Source: Candidatus Methylomirabilota bacterium
GTDB taxonomy: Bacteria; Methylomirabilota; Methylomirabilia; Methylomirabilales; JACQHM01
Assembly: GCA_016199025.1 (NCBI GenBank)
Contig: JACQHM010000076.1
Location: 1 to 18,624 of the forward strand
Reading direction: 5' to 3'
DNA length: 18,624 bases
Of this stretch, positions 12,101 through 18,624 are shown in pieces. The notes below the pieces were generated by a model, which saw only the letters and a program-made list of their open reading frames with translations, made no database searches and was not told the origin of the DNA. Within the stretch, counting starts at the first letter, position 1. Each line of letters starts with the position of its first letter. Position numbers and translations under genes: made by a program.

Positions 12101-13936
12101 TCACTCGACGGGCGGCAGTTCGGCACCCGCCCACTCCGAGTAGATGATGAACTTGAAAGGATTCATCTGCTGGGACTTCTCCCGAAGCCGGTCGAGGGCC
12201 TGGCGACGGAGGTCCGTCAATGCCCGGCTTGTCGGGTAGGTGAGGAGCCCGAGGTCGGCGAGGGTGAGCGCCAGGGCATCATCGCTTCGATCGAGAAGGA
12301 CCTTGGCGCTTCGGACGAAGGCGTCCTCCTTCCCCCCGCCGAGGAGATTGAGCAGAGCAGCCCACTCCTTCGGGGCGAAATGTTCCAGCCCCTCGCCGTC
12401 AGCCTTCCAGTAGCCGGTTCGCTGATGATAGGCCCGCTTGATGAAGTGATCCCGCATCACGAGGAACGGGATCACCGCCTCCGGGTGAGAGCGAAGAGAG
12501 CCGGGGAGGGGGTTCTGGTGGAGAATCTCGACCAGGGTTTTTCCTTCCTGAATCCCCTGAAGGGTCTGCTCGTACACCTCGCGTAACGCCACCTCGAGCC
12601 CCTGGAGCGCGTCAATCGTGAAGTTTTCAGTGAGGGGAGGATGGCCGTGGATCAGGAGTCTCGGGTTCAGGGACCGGACGAGGGCCAGGGTCTCGAAGAG
12701 CCCCTCCGCCGATCCCTCGGGCAGGAACGGGGCGCCGAGGTAGGGCATGAACACGTCCCCCACAAAGAGGACCCCGCTCGCCGGGAGATGGATCAAGAGG
12801 GCGTCCCCGGTCTCGCCGCCCTGTACCGGGTAGAGGACGAAGTCCATCCCTCCCACCGTCAGCGTCTCGCGCTGACGCACGAGGCGATCAGGAACAACCT
12901 CGTAGCGCCCTCGTCCCTCTGCCCCAAAGAAGTAACGGAAGCTCACCCCTGTCTCGTTCACGATCTTGAGCTCGTCGGCAAACTTCGCCTGGGCGATCAC
13001 CTGGGTCCCCGTTTCCTTGACCGCGGCCAGCCCGCCGATGTGGTCCCAGTGGGCGTGGGTGAGGATCAGGTGGCTGATGGGCTTGGTCGAGATCCGACGG
13101 AGGGAGGCGAGGGCTGCCCGGGCGTTCGTCTCGATGGTCCCAGCATCGATCGCCACGATACCGTCGCTCGTCAGGACAAAGGCGAGGTCGCCGAAGTCGT
13201 ACCCTTGGGCGACATAGACTTTGGGCGCCAGCTCCACAAGCCTGGGTGTGGTGAAGTGAAAGCCGTCCTTTGCCGTGACCCAGTAGTCTGTGATGAAGAG
13301 GGGAAGGGTAGGATCGAGAGAGGGGTAGCCTGAGCGGTCGAGGGCCGCCTTCGCCTCCGTCTTTCGCCCGAGGGTCGTGTAGGCCTGGGCGAGGGCGCGG
13401 TAGACACTCCGGCGGAGCCCGACAGGAAAGTGGTCCTTGCTCTGAAGCACCCATTCAAGGTCGGCCACCGCCGCTTCGGCCTTCCCGAAGCGGGGTGGAA
13501 GCTCGGCCAAGACGAGCCCCCTGAAGTAGCGGGTGAGGCCGGGCTCTTGATCCACCGCCCGATCAAGCTTCGCAATCGCCTCGTTCACCCAGGCCACGCG
13601 TCGGAGGAGGGGCACCTGACCGGCCAGCCTTGCCTGAAAGAGTCCCTCCAGCGTGAGAAAGAGCGGCTGATCGGGCTGGGTCTTGGCGCGCTCCTGGAAG
13701 TAGGCGTACCCTTCCTGGTCGCGCCGGCTCGCGATGAACTGTCCTGCCAGTGCAACCACCGCCTGAGGGGCCGCGTTCGGCCAGCGGACCGCCTCCTGGA
13801 GTGCTTCCAGCTCGAGGTTGCGGGTGAGAGGGGGGTCGGCCGCGCGAAGTGAACCACACCCCGCAAGCAGCGTTCCCACAGCGAGGAGAGACATGAGTCG
13901 CCATGCGAATCGCGTGTTCTGCATCTTTGCCTCCAT
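12101..13936 (-). CDS. MBL-fold lipoprotein with alkylsulfatase-like dimerisation domain
   Basis: A 611-residue predicted outer-leaflet or periplasmic lipoprotein with lipobox LLAGC (Cys27). Residues about 40-205 are helical and TPR-like. Residues about 235-435 are a metallo-beta-lactamase domain: THAHWDH (His294, His296, Asp298, His299), GGETGDAL (Glu375), GDVF (Asp394) and HGHPP (His430/432). Glu in place of the common third His is a feature of the SdsA1/Bds1 alkylsulfatase group. The C-terminal stretch with YWKADGEG, LLNLLGGGKEDAFV and a final YSEWAGAEL matches that group's helical dimerisation domain; the SCP2 domain is absent. Likely a Zn hydrolase, possibly on a sulfate ester, though this is unproven. 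An AAGGAGG site precedes the ATG. An operator lies just upstream. Confidence 0.82.
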   Translation of the reverse strand: MEAKMQNTRFAWRLMSLLAVGTLLAGCGSLRAADPPLTRNLELEALQEAVRWPNAAPQAVVALAGQFIASRRDQEGYAYFQERAKTQPDQPLFLTLEGLFQARLAGQVPLLRRVAWVNEAIAKLDRAVDQEPGLTRYFRGLVLAELPPRFGKAEAAVADLEWVLQSKDHFPVGLRRSVYRALAQAYTTLGRKTEAKAALDRSGYPSLDPTLPLFITDYWVTAKDGFHFTTPRLVELAPKVYVAQGYDFGDLAFVLTSDGIVAIDAGTIETNARAALASLRRISTKPISHLILTHAHWDHIGGLAAVKETGTQVIAQAKFADELKIVNETGVSFRYFFGAEGRGRYEVVPDRLVRQRETLTVGGMDFVLYPVQGGETGDALLIHLPASGVLFVGDVFMPYLGAPFLPEGSAEGLFETLALVRSLNPRLLIHGHPPLTENFTIDALQGLEVALREVYEQTLQGIQEGKTLVEILHQNPLPGSLRSHPEAVIPFLVMRDHFIKRAYHQRTGYWKADGEGLEHFAPKEWAALLNLLGGGKEDAFVRSAKVLLDRSDDALALTLADLGLLTYPTSRALTDLRRQALDRLREKSQQMNPFKFIIYSEWAGAELPPVE

Positions 13937-13971
13937 GCTTCCCTCCTTCTTAAGTGGCTAGTCATTTAGGA

Positions 13972-13998
13972 ACATGTTATCATCTAACATGTAAGATA
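13972..13998. promoter_or_regulatory. Double operator upstream of the MBL lipoprotein gene
   Basis: Two ACATGT palindromes (13972-13977 and 13987-13992) lie 15 bp apart. The second sits inside CTAACATGTAAGATA (13984-13998), identical in reverse complement to 16027-16041 upstream of the DNA methyltransferase. The adjacent marR gene makes MarR the natural candidate ligand. A run of nine T residues on the leftward strand (14013-14005) follows the marR stop. Confidence 0.65.
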
Positions 13999-14014
13999 CT
14001 TGATGAAAAAAAAA

Positions 14015-14434
14015 TCACTCGATTCGCCTGTGGATGTGCACCAGGCCTTCTTGAAACGCCCTCAACGCTTCTTTCGGAACCCCTTTCTGGATCAGCCCTT
14101 TGAGTTCCCGGCCGATGGGCGCTAACTTTTCCTGGAGCTCCTTCCCTTTCTCGGTCAGGTACACCCGGATCGCCCGCCGATCCTTCGGATCAGCGTTCCG
14201 CACCACCAGACCTGCCCGTTCCATCCGGTCAAGGTGGCCCGTCAGCGAAGAGCTGTCGAGGAAGAGGTGCCGGCAGAGGTCCTTGACATTGACCCCCTCC
14301 TTCTCCCAGAGGATTGTCAGGATGAAATAGTGGTTATAGGTGATCCCGAACTCCGCCAGCCTTCGGTTGTAGTATCGGGTGATCCTGCGGGTGGCCACAT
14401 CCATCCAAAAGCAGGTATGCTCTTGAAAATTCAT
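14015..14434 (-). CDS. MarR-family transcriptional regulator
   Basis: Winged-helix dimeric regulator of 139 residues that probably represses transcription until a small ligand binds. The helix-turn-helix spans about 48-72 (VNVKDLCRHLFLDSSSLTGH). The wing carries the diagnostic DPKDRRAIRVYLTEKG (82-97). Helical N- and C-termini would form the dimer interface. The ATG at 14434 is preferred over a GTG two codons upstream because GAGGGG lies 5 nt before the ATG. Downstream by 78 bp is the MBL lipoprotein, with palindromic ACATGT operators in the gap; the same operator precedes the DNA methyltransferase upstream. No copy was found directly before marR itself, so it may be expressed from the methyltransferase promoter. 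Confidence 0.92.
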   Translation of the reverse strand: MNFQEHTCFWMDVATRRITRYYNRRLAEFGITYNHYFILTILWEKEGVNVKDLCRHLFLDSSSLTGHLDRMERAGLVVRNADPKDRRAIRVYLTEKGKELQEKLAPIGRELKGLIQKGVPKEALRAFQEGLVHIHRRIE

Positions 14435-14465
14435 CGGCACCCCTCACGGCTCACTACCTTTGGGC

Positions 14466-14597
14466 TCAAGGTGTGTCGCCGCTAGTCCCCCTTCGAATCA
14501 GACGAAAGCGGCCAACGGAAACTATTCCAAAATCATCGGGCTCTTCATGGTCGTCAAATTCAACCATGGCTGCGGTGCCGCTTTCTTTTAGGCATTC
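14466..14597 (-). CDS. In-frame extension after the methyltransferase stop, or a small acidic protein
   Basis: Directly after the methyltransferase TAG (14600-14598) the same frame stays open for 43 more codons to TGA at 14468-14466. It reads ECLKESGTAAMVEFDDHEEP and then DDFGIVSVGRFRLIRRGTSG-DTP. The composition is protein-like: an acidic stretch followed by an alternating hydrophobic/basic strand. Three explanations fit. It could be a separate 33-residue gene from the ATG at 14567 (no clear ribosome site), the true C-terminus of the methyltransferase cut off by a recent nonsense mutation, or readthrough. I cannot decide among them. Confidence 0.4.
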   Translation of the reverse strand, partial: ECLKESGTAAMVEFDDHEEPDDFGIVSVGRFRLIRRGTSGDTP

Positions 14598-16001
14598 CTA
14601 CCCCGTAGTGTCTGGACGTTTGAGAATCAACACATTCTCCTCTAAATCCTGCCTTGTCGTGGTAGAACGGCGGGTACGCCAAAGATCGATGCCTTCCACC
14701 TCGTAACCAGCTTTGATCGCCACATCCGCCAGCAACTGCGCCGTTTTGATGTGAACGCGAAAGAAAGACATTTGATCCCCGACTACGTAGGCGCAGCGGG
14801 CTCCAGGGCGGAGCCTTGGTAGCAAAACCGCGAAATGCCGGTACATTCCACCGAAGTATAATCGAGTTACGCGATGATAGAGACGCTCAAAGCCGGAAGT
14901 TTTACGCAACTGTCGCCGTCTCTCTTCTATTTCTTCTGCCACGCGAACAACTGATGGAATATCTTTAATGGAGGTATCGTCGTCGTCCCCGACAAAGACG
15001 TTCCGCGTATTGCTTCGTAGAAGGCTGGACTTAAGGGTGCGTAACTCCTCCTTGGTCTTGACAAGGCCAAGCAAAACACTTTCCAAACGAGTGCTCCGTG
15101 TGTAATCCTTTTCATTAGGATACGGTGGGGAGGTCATGACAATTCCGATGGATGGGCGACGCTCCAGTGAGGAGAGTATCCGTGCATCGTCCTTGAACAC
15201 ATGCGCTGGCGGGGATGGAGGCGGTTGTTTGGTAAGGATGGTTTCAAGGTCTGAAATCATCCTTGAAACCGTAACAGCAAACGCAGCGAGGACATCAGCA
15301 TCGTCACGGGGAGGGAGACGATACACCTCCGGGCCAAATCCCATATTGCCGGCGGTTGTCACGATGGTATTCGCAAGAGCCAATGCCAGAAAATCTCGAA
15401 GAGTTTGCCGGAGCACCACCCTCTCAATAGCGTAGCGAAGGGCTAAAACACGCAGCAGAGGTTTCTTGCTGATAAAACCGCGGGGGATAAGGGCTGCCAT
15501 TTTGGGTGGGAGCAGAGCATTCGGATCAAAAGTGTTTGCTGTTAATCCGGTATCGTTGGCCTCACCCTTCACTGCTCGCGGAACGAAAAGGGCCAACTGA
15601 CGGGTTACCTCGGCCAAAGGGTTCAAATGAACACGCCGCAAACAGGCAGCAGCAAGTTCCAAGACATCGTCGAGACTTGAACGGATTTCATCAACATTGA
15701 CATCCCATGAAAGCTTGACCTTTGTTGCGAGAACCGAGATAGGATTCGCATCGGTACTCAGGGTGGAGAATCCTCGTAGGCGCGCTTCTACAGGCGTCGT
15801 CGCCGTCCCACAAAACGGGTCGAAGACCCAATCCCTAGTGGGATCCGCCCCTAAGGTCTTCAAGTATTCGCGTACGAGGTGCGGCGGGTAGCCAAGGACA
15901 AAGCGATACCAGCCATGAATCACCTCATCCGCTGGTTGAAGCCGGTTTTTAACGACATACTCGGAACCCGATGGTTCTGCTATTTTTAGTTCTTCATTCA
16001 A
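14598..16001 (-). CDS. Amino-group DNA methyltransferase (N4-cytosine/N6-adenine type), orphan
   Basis: A 467-residue S-adenosylmethionine-dependent DNA methylase. Motif X-like HGWYRFVLGYPP (29-40) precedes motif I VFDPFCGTATTPVE (59-72), with TDANP (83-87) in the motif II position. The catalytic motif IV TSPPYPNEKDYTR is at 290-302. A late CAYVVGDQMSFF and EGIDLWRT may form the end of the core. About 215 residues separate motifs I and IV and probably hold target recognition. TTG (16001) is the start: AAAGGAGG lies 9 nt upstream, and the nearby ATG is out of frame. No restriction enzyme gene is adjacent. Base composition is visibly more AT-rich than its neighbours, suggesting transfer. It has its own promoter with an operator shared with the lipoprotein gene. 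Confidence 0.88.
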   Translation of the reverse strand: MNEELKIAEPSGSEYVVKNRLQPADEVIHGWYRFVLGYPPHLVREYLKTLGADPTRDWVFDPFCGTATTPVEARLRGFSTLSTDANPISVLATKVKLSWDVNVDEIRSSLDDVLELAAACLRRVHLNPLAEVTRQLALFVPRAVKGEANDTGLTANTFDPNALLPPKMAALIPRGFISKKPLLRVLALRYAIERVVLRQTLRDFLALALANTIVTTAGNMGFGPEVYRLPPRDDADVLAAFAVTVSRMISDLETILTKQPPPSPPAHVFKDDARILSSLERRPSIGIVMTSPPYPNEKDYTRSTRLESVLLGLVKTKEELRTLKSSLLRSNTRNVFVGDDDDTSIKDIPSVVRVAEEIEERRRQLRKTSGFERLYHRVTRLYFGGMYRHFAVLLPRLRPGARCAYVVGDQMSFFRVHIKTAQLLADVAIKAGYEVEGIDLWRTRRSTTTRQDLEENVLILKRPDTTG

Positions 16002-16026
16002 CGCGTTTTCCCTCCTTTACTTAGGT

Positions 16027-16041
16027 TATCTTACATGTTAG
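16027..16041. promoter_or_regulatory. Operator-like site downstream of the methyltransferase -10
   Basis: TATCTTACATGTTAG, with imperfect dyad CTTACATGTTAG, is the same 15 bp found inverted at 13984-13998. It lies about 9 bp downstream of the predicted -10, over the transcription start, a position where a bound repressor would block initiation. MarR is the likely binder by proximity. Confidence 0.65.
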
Positions 16042-16049
16042 TTAATTAG

Positions 16050-16077
16050 ATACTAGCAAAGTTCCAGGGCTTGTCAA
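16050..16077 (-). promoter_or_regulatory. Sigma-70 promoter of the DNA methyltransferase gene
   Basis: On the minus strand a perfect TTGACA (16077-16072) is followed after 16 bp by TAGTAT (16055-16050). The expected start is near 16043, inside AT-rich sequence immediately before the operator. The -35 overlaps the TGA stop of the upstream methyltransferase gene. Confidence 0.7.
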
Positions 16078-16874
16078 GAAAAGAATGAGGGGGTAGGGGA
16101 GGCCGGTTGTCGGAGCGAGCGTTCGCCTCTGACGGGCCAGGAGATCACAGCGCTTCGTTTCGGGATGGGGGCAAGAAGACCGGTTCCGAAGGGGAGGAGC
16201 TTCATCCTGAGGAACTCCCTTAACGTCTCATCGTGCTCGTTCCCCTCCAGGTGGAGATGCTCTTTCCAGAACTCCACGGCTTCATCAAGGTCGGCGAAGG
16301 GCTGATCGAAGTGGTAGTCGAGGATCCTCACGTCGGCGTGGATCCCTAACCGGTGAAGCCTGATATAGGTTATCAGGTAGTCTTCCCTCGGCGGGTACGG
16401 CCTCCCGAAGAGGAGGGGGGATAGCTCATCGAAATAAAACTTGTCACGGCCCGTTCCCACATGCTGGATGATGGCAATGGCCTGGTTCGCAACTCGTAAG
16501 GCCTGACCGACAAAGCCGGGGACATCGCTCAGGATCCCAGGGACGTTAGCCACCAACAGGAGGTCATGGGGTTCAACGGCCACCTCCCCCCACCTCCCCT
16601 CGAGGCAGGTGATGTTCGAAAGGCCCTCTTCTTCCATGAGCCGTTTCAACTCTTTCAGCATGGCCGGCGAGGGGTCCAGGGCCGTGACCTGCTCCACGAC
16701 CTTAGCCAAGGGGATGCTTAAGGCCCCGGAGCCTGCCCCCACATCCAGGACGCTCCGGCATCCGTTCAGGAGAGGGGCCAGGGCCCCCATCGCCTTTTCA
16801 GGGTAATCGCTCAAGCGTTGGGCCTCGCTGTACCAGCGGGCTTTTCGCTCCGACCACGGCTCCCCCGTGCCCAT
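16074..16874 (-). CDS. Class I SAM-dependent methyltransferase
   Basis: The 266-residue protein has a Rossmann-like SAM-binding fold. Motif I is SVLDVGAGSGALSIPLA (41-57), followed by the acidic TALDPSPAMLKEL and a motif near DLLLVANVPGILSD. The C-terminal half (FGRPYPPREDYLITYIRLHR, FDQPFADLDEAVEFWKEHL) is typical of small-molecule methyltransferases from metal- or corrinoid-using anaerobes, but I cannot assign a substrate. The ATG is 3 bp after the stop of the upstream methyltransferase, with AGGAAGG inside that gene's end as ribosome site, so the two are one operon. The extreme C-terminus (about 15 residues) is encoded by bases that also include the next gene's -35. Confidence 0.87.
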   Translation of the reverse strand: MGTGEPWSERKARWYSEAQRLSDYPEKAMGALAPLLNGCRSVLDVGAGSGALSIPLAKVVEQVTALDPSPAMLKELKRLMEEEGLSNITCLEGRWGEVAVEPHDLLLVANVPGILSDVPGFVGQALRVANQAIAIIQHVGTGRDKFYFDELSPLLFGRPYPPREDYLITYIRLHRLGIHADVRILDYHFDQPFADLDEAVEFWKEHLHLEGNEHDETLREFLRMKLLPFGTGLLAPIPKRSAVISWPVRGERSLRQPASPTPSFFS

Positions 16875-16877
16875 CCT

Positions 16878-17687
16878 TCAACCCTTCCTCGCCAACAGGA
16901 TGGTCAGCATCCAAGAGAAGAGGACCTCGTCCCGCTCGTTGGTGATCTGGAAGGCCTCCTGGACCGCTCCGGAGGCCTGTTGGAACCTCTCACGCAGGTC
17001 GGCGACGATCTCTAATGGTGTTCCTGACCGCTCCACCCAGTCGGAGAAGATCAGGCGGGAACAAGGCTCGGTGGTGAACCTTTCGATGGTGAACTCCGCC
17101 TCTTCTACCATCCCCTGCCACTCGGAGGGGGTGTAGTTTCTCACATGAGAGGGATCCCGGAGTTTCTCGACCTCCTGCTGCCACCGGGCAGCCTCCGGAT
17201 CCTCCGGGCTGCTGGAGTCGGTCAGCACCAACGCACCCTTCGGCTTCAGCACCCGCCTCGCTTCCTGGAGGAATCTTTTGACGTCGGCGAAGTGATGGGG
17301 GGCGATCCGGCAGGTGACGAGGTCGAAGGTTGTCTCGTGAAAGGGGAGGGCCTCGGCAGAGGCCACATGAAGGCTGATGTTGGAAAGGCCCCGCTCTTTG
17401 GCTAAGCGGCGGGCCTCCTCCAGCATCGTGAAGGTGAGATCGGTGGCGACAACCGTTTTTGCCCGTTCGGCGAAGGCGAAGGCAGTGAAGCCTGTCCCGG
17501 TGGCAATGTCCAACACGAGGGAGGAGGGTTGAGGATCACCCCACTCGACCATGAGGGTGAGGCTGTCACCAAGCGCATGAGGGCGGCTGGTGGCATACGC
17601 CTCCGCCCGTCGCCCGAACTGGGCCTTGACCCTCTGCCGGATCTCTGCCTCCTTCTCCTGACTCATTGGGCTTTCCCCGATGCTCAT
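16878..17687 (-). CDS. UbiE/Methyltransf_11-type SAM-dependent methyltransferase
   Basis: A 269-residue class I methyltransferase. Motif I is LVLDIATGTGFTAFAFA (57-73), then VVATDLTFTMLEEARRLAKE, SAEALPFHETTFDLVTCRIA and the FLQEARRVLKPKGALVLTD motif of the UbiE/COQ5-like group. The start is set at the ATG at 17687 (AGGAAG 7 nt upstream). The ATG at 17666 (GGGGA upstream, giving MSQEKEAE) is an equally reasonable choice. The much longer open frame towards 18008 is antisense to the divergent phosphatase gene and is not used. First gene of a two-methyltransferase operon; substrate unknown. Confidence 0.88.
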   Translation of the reverse strand: MSIGESPMSQEKEAEIRQRVKAQFGRRAEAYATSRPHALGDSLTLMVEWGDPQPSSLVLDIATGTGFTAFAFAERAKTVVATDLTFTMLEEARRLAKERGLSNISLHVASAEALPFHETTFDLVTCRIAPHHFADVKRFLQEARRVLKPKGALVLTDSSSPEDPEAARWQQEVEKLRDPSHVRNYTPSEWQGMVEEAEFTIERFTTEPCSRLIFSDWVERSGTPLEIVADLRERFQQASGAVQEAFQITNERDEVLFSWMLTILLARKG

Positions 17688-17796
17688 CATAGCACTTCCT
17701 GCTCTGGAGCTGCAAGCTCTGGATGAGCGATGAGTGAACCCATCATGGCTCGAAGGGCTGAGCAGAGAGCCGCCTCTTTCTCCGCTTTGGGGTTTA

Positions 17797-17805
17797 TGGT
17801 ATAAC
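17797..17805 (+). promoter_or_regulatory. Extended -10 promoter for the phosphatase gene
   Basis: TGGTATAAC is an extended -10 (TGN plus a 5-of-6 TATAAT match). The predicted start falls at the edge of the GAGGAGGAAA ribosome site, so the leader would be only about a dozen nucleotides. No clear -35 is seen. Confidence 0.5.
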
Positions 17806-17823
17806 ACGGCGAGGAGGAAACCC

Positions 17824-18603
17824 ATGGAACGGATAAGGAAGGTGGCTCTACAGGCCATCAGAGAGGCCGGTGCCCTCTTAAAGAAAGGATTTGGCGAGGA
17901 GCAGATCGTCCACTTCAAGGGGGAGATCGACATCGTCACCGAGAGGGATCGGAGATCGGAGGCCCTGATCAGAGAGACGATCCTTCGCGAGTTCCCTGAC
18001 CATAGCATCCTGGGCGAGGAGAAGGGGCGGCATGAAGGCTCGGGTCAGTACCGCTGGATCATCGACCCCTTGGACGGCACCACCAACTACGCCCATGGCT
18101 TTCCCTTCTTCGCCGTGGCGGTCGCCGTCGAGAAAGGTGGGGAGGTCATCTACGGCTCCGTCTACGATCCTTTGCGAGAGGAGTTGTACGAGGCAGAGCG
18201 GGGAGGGGGGGCATCTTTGAACGGGGAACCGATCCGTGTCTCGGGGATAAAGGAGCTGACGAAGGCCCTCTTGGCCACCGGCTTTCCCTACGATGTCCGA
18301 AAAGGCGGGGAAGATAACATCACCCATTTCGTCAATTTCTTAAAGGTGGCCCAGGCGGTCAGACGTCCAGGCTCGGCCTGCCTGGACCTCTGCTACGTCG
18401 CCAACGGCCGGTTCGACGGCTTCTGGGAGCCGAAGCTTCATCCTTGGGATATGGCGGCGGGGAATGTGATCGTCCAGGAGGCCGGGGGAACGGTGACCGA
18501 CTTTCGAGGTGGGCGTTTTGATGTCTACGGCCAGGAGATGGTCGCCTCCAACGGTCTCCTCCATGAGGCGATGCTTCAGGTCATCACCCAAGGCCTGGAA
18601 TGA
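17824..18603 (+). CDS. suhB: Inositol monophosphatase family protein (SuhB-like)
   Basis: A Mg-dependent phosphatase of 259 residues that dephosphorylates inositol phosphates and related sugar phosphates. All metal-site motifs are present: Glu65/Glu66 in ILGEEKG, IIDPLDGTTNYAHG (Asp81, Asp84, Gly85, Thr86) and HPWDMAAG (Asp209). Length matches the family. GAGGAGGAAA (17811-17820) precedes the ATG at 17824; the open frame upstream to 17734 lacks a ribosome site and crosses the promoter. The gene is divergent from the methyltransferase operon. SuhB-type IMPases are broad-specificity, so CysQ-like or fructose-bisphosphatase-like activity remains possible. Confidence 0.93.
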   Translation: MERIRKVALQAIREAGALLKKGFGEEQIVHFKGEIDIVTERDRRSEALIRETILREFPDHSILGEEKGRHEGSGQYRWIIDPLDGTTNYAHGFPFFAVAVAVEKGGEVIYGSVYDPLREELYEAERGGGASLNGEPIRVSGIKELTKALLATGFPYDVRKGGEDNITHFVNFLKVAQAVRRPGSACLDLCYVANGRFDGFWEPKLHPWDMAAGNVIVQEAGGTVTDFRGGRFDVYGQEMVASNGLLHEAMLQVITQGLE

Positions 18604-18608
18604 GAGGG

Positions 18609-18624
18609 GCGGGGCTTGCCCCGC
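18609..18624 (+). terminator. Terminator hairpin after the phosphatase gene (window edge)
   Basis: GCGGGGC and GCCCCGC form a 7-bp perfect stem around a TT loop, starting 5 bp after the TGA. Any U-tract would lie beyond the window, so it cannot be confirmed. Confidence 0.6.

Noticed and set aside
17701..17740. Possible third heptamer array (GATGAGC, GATGAGT) before the UbiE-like gene
   Set aside because: Only two adjacent units match; the rest of the stretch does not hold the 7-bp period.
17688..18008. Extended upstream part of the UbiE-like methyltransferase frame
   Set aside because: It is antisense to the phosphatase start and crosses that gene's promoter; family similarity begins after 17687.

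Overview
The window is a GC-rich bacterial chromosome segment with strong GGAGG-type ribosome binding sites and mostly leftward (minus-strand) genes. TRAP transport, family III CoA-transferase, phytanoyl-CoA-type dioxygenase and DUF948/YtxH genes would suit an uncultured soil or sediment lineage such as NC10, Rokubacteria, Tectomicrobia or a deltaproteobacterium. No taxonomic marker gene is present, so this is only an impression.

Layout. (1) 1-3551: a leftward operon of a PhyH-type dioxygenase followed by a tripartite TRAP transporter (dctP, dctQ, dctM; dctM runs off the left edge). Heptamer repeat arrays lie between dctP and dctQ. (2) 3552-4443: an accessory boundary with a 266-bp internally deleted IS5-like element, a small membrane protein, three short direct repeats, a tRNA 3' end without its 5' half, and a hairpin. 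Together these look like an integration-site scar. (3) 4669-9012: housekeeping-like genes: Bcp peroxiredoxin, a family III CoA-transferase, a DUF948-YtxH pair with a good promoter, and an HtrA-type protease translationally coupled to a quinone oxidoreductase. (4) 9093-12097: a gene graveyard. Fragments of a hotdog thioesterase, a MATE transporter, a zinc-independent dehydrogenase, a secreted-protein leader and a TetR regulator are joined at abrupt scars. Two copies of a 59-bp repeat sit in this zone. An intact exported protein and an overlooked 34-residue Cys-rich protein survive among them. (5) 12101-16077: a probable small regulon made of an MBL-fold lipoprotein related to alkylsulfatases, a MarR regulator and a DNA methyltransferase. 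The same 15-bp operator-like sequence occurs upstream of the lipoprotein and of the methyltransferase. (6) 16074-18624: two adjacent small-molecule methyltransferases, a divergent inositol monophosphatase-family gene, and a terminator hairpin at the window edge.

The most notable signals are the shared CTTACATGTTAG-type operator linking methyltransferase, MarR and lipoprotein; an in-frame, protein-like 44-codon extension after the methyltransferase TAG stop; the serial deletion scars with their paired 59-bp repeat; and the small Cys-rich gene with a near-perfect Shine-Dalgarno.
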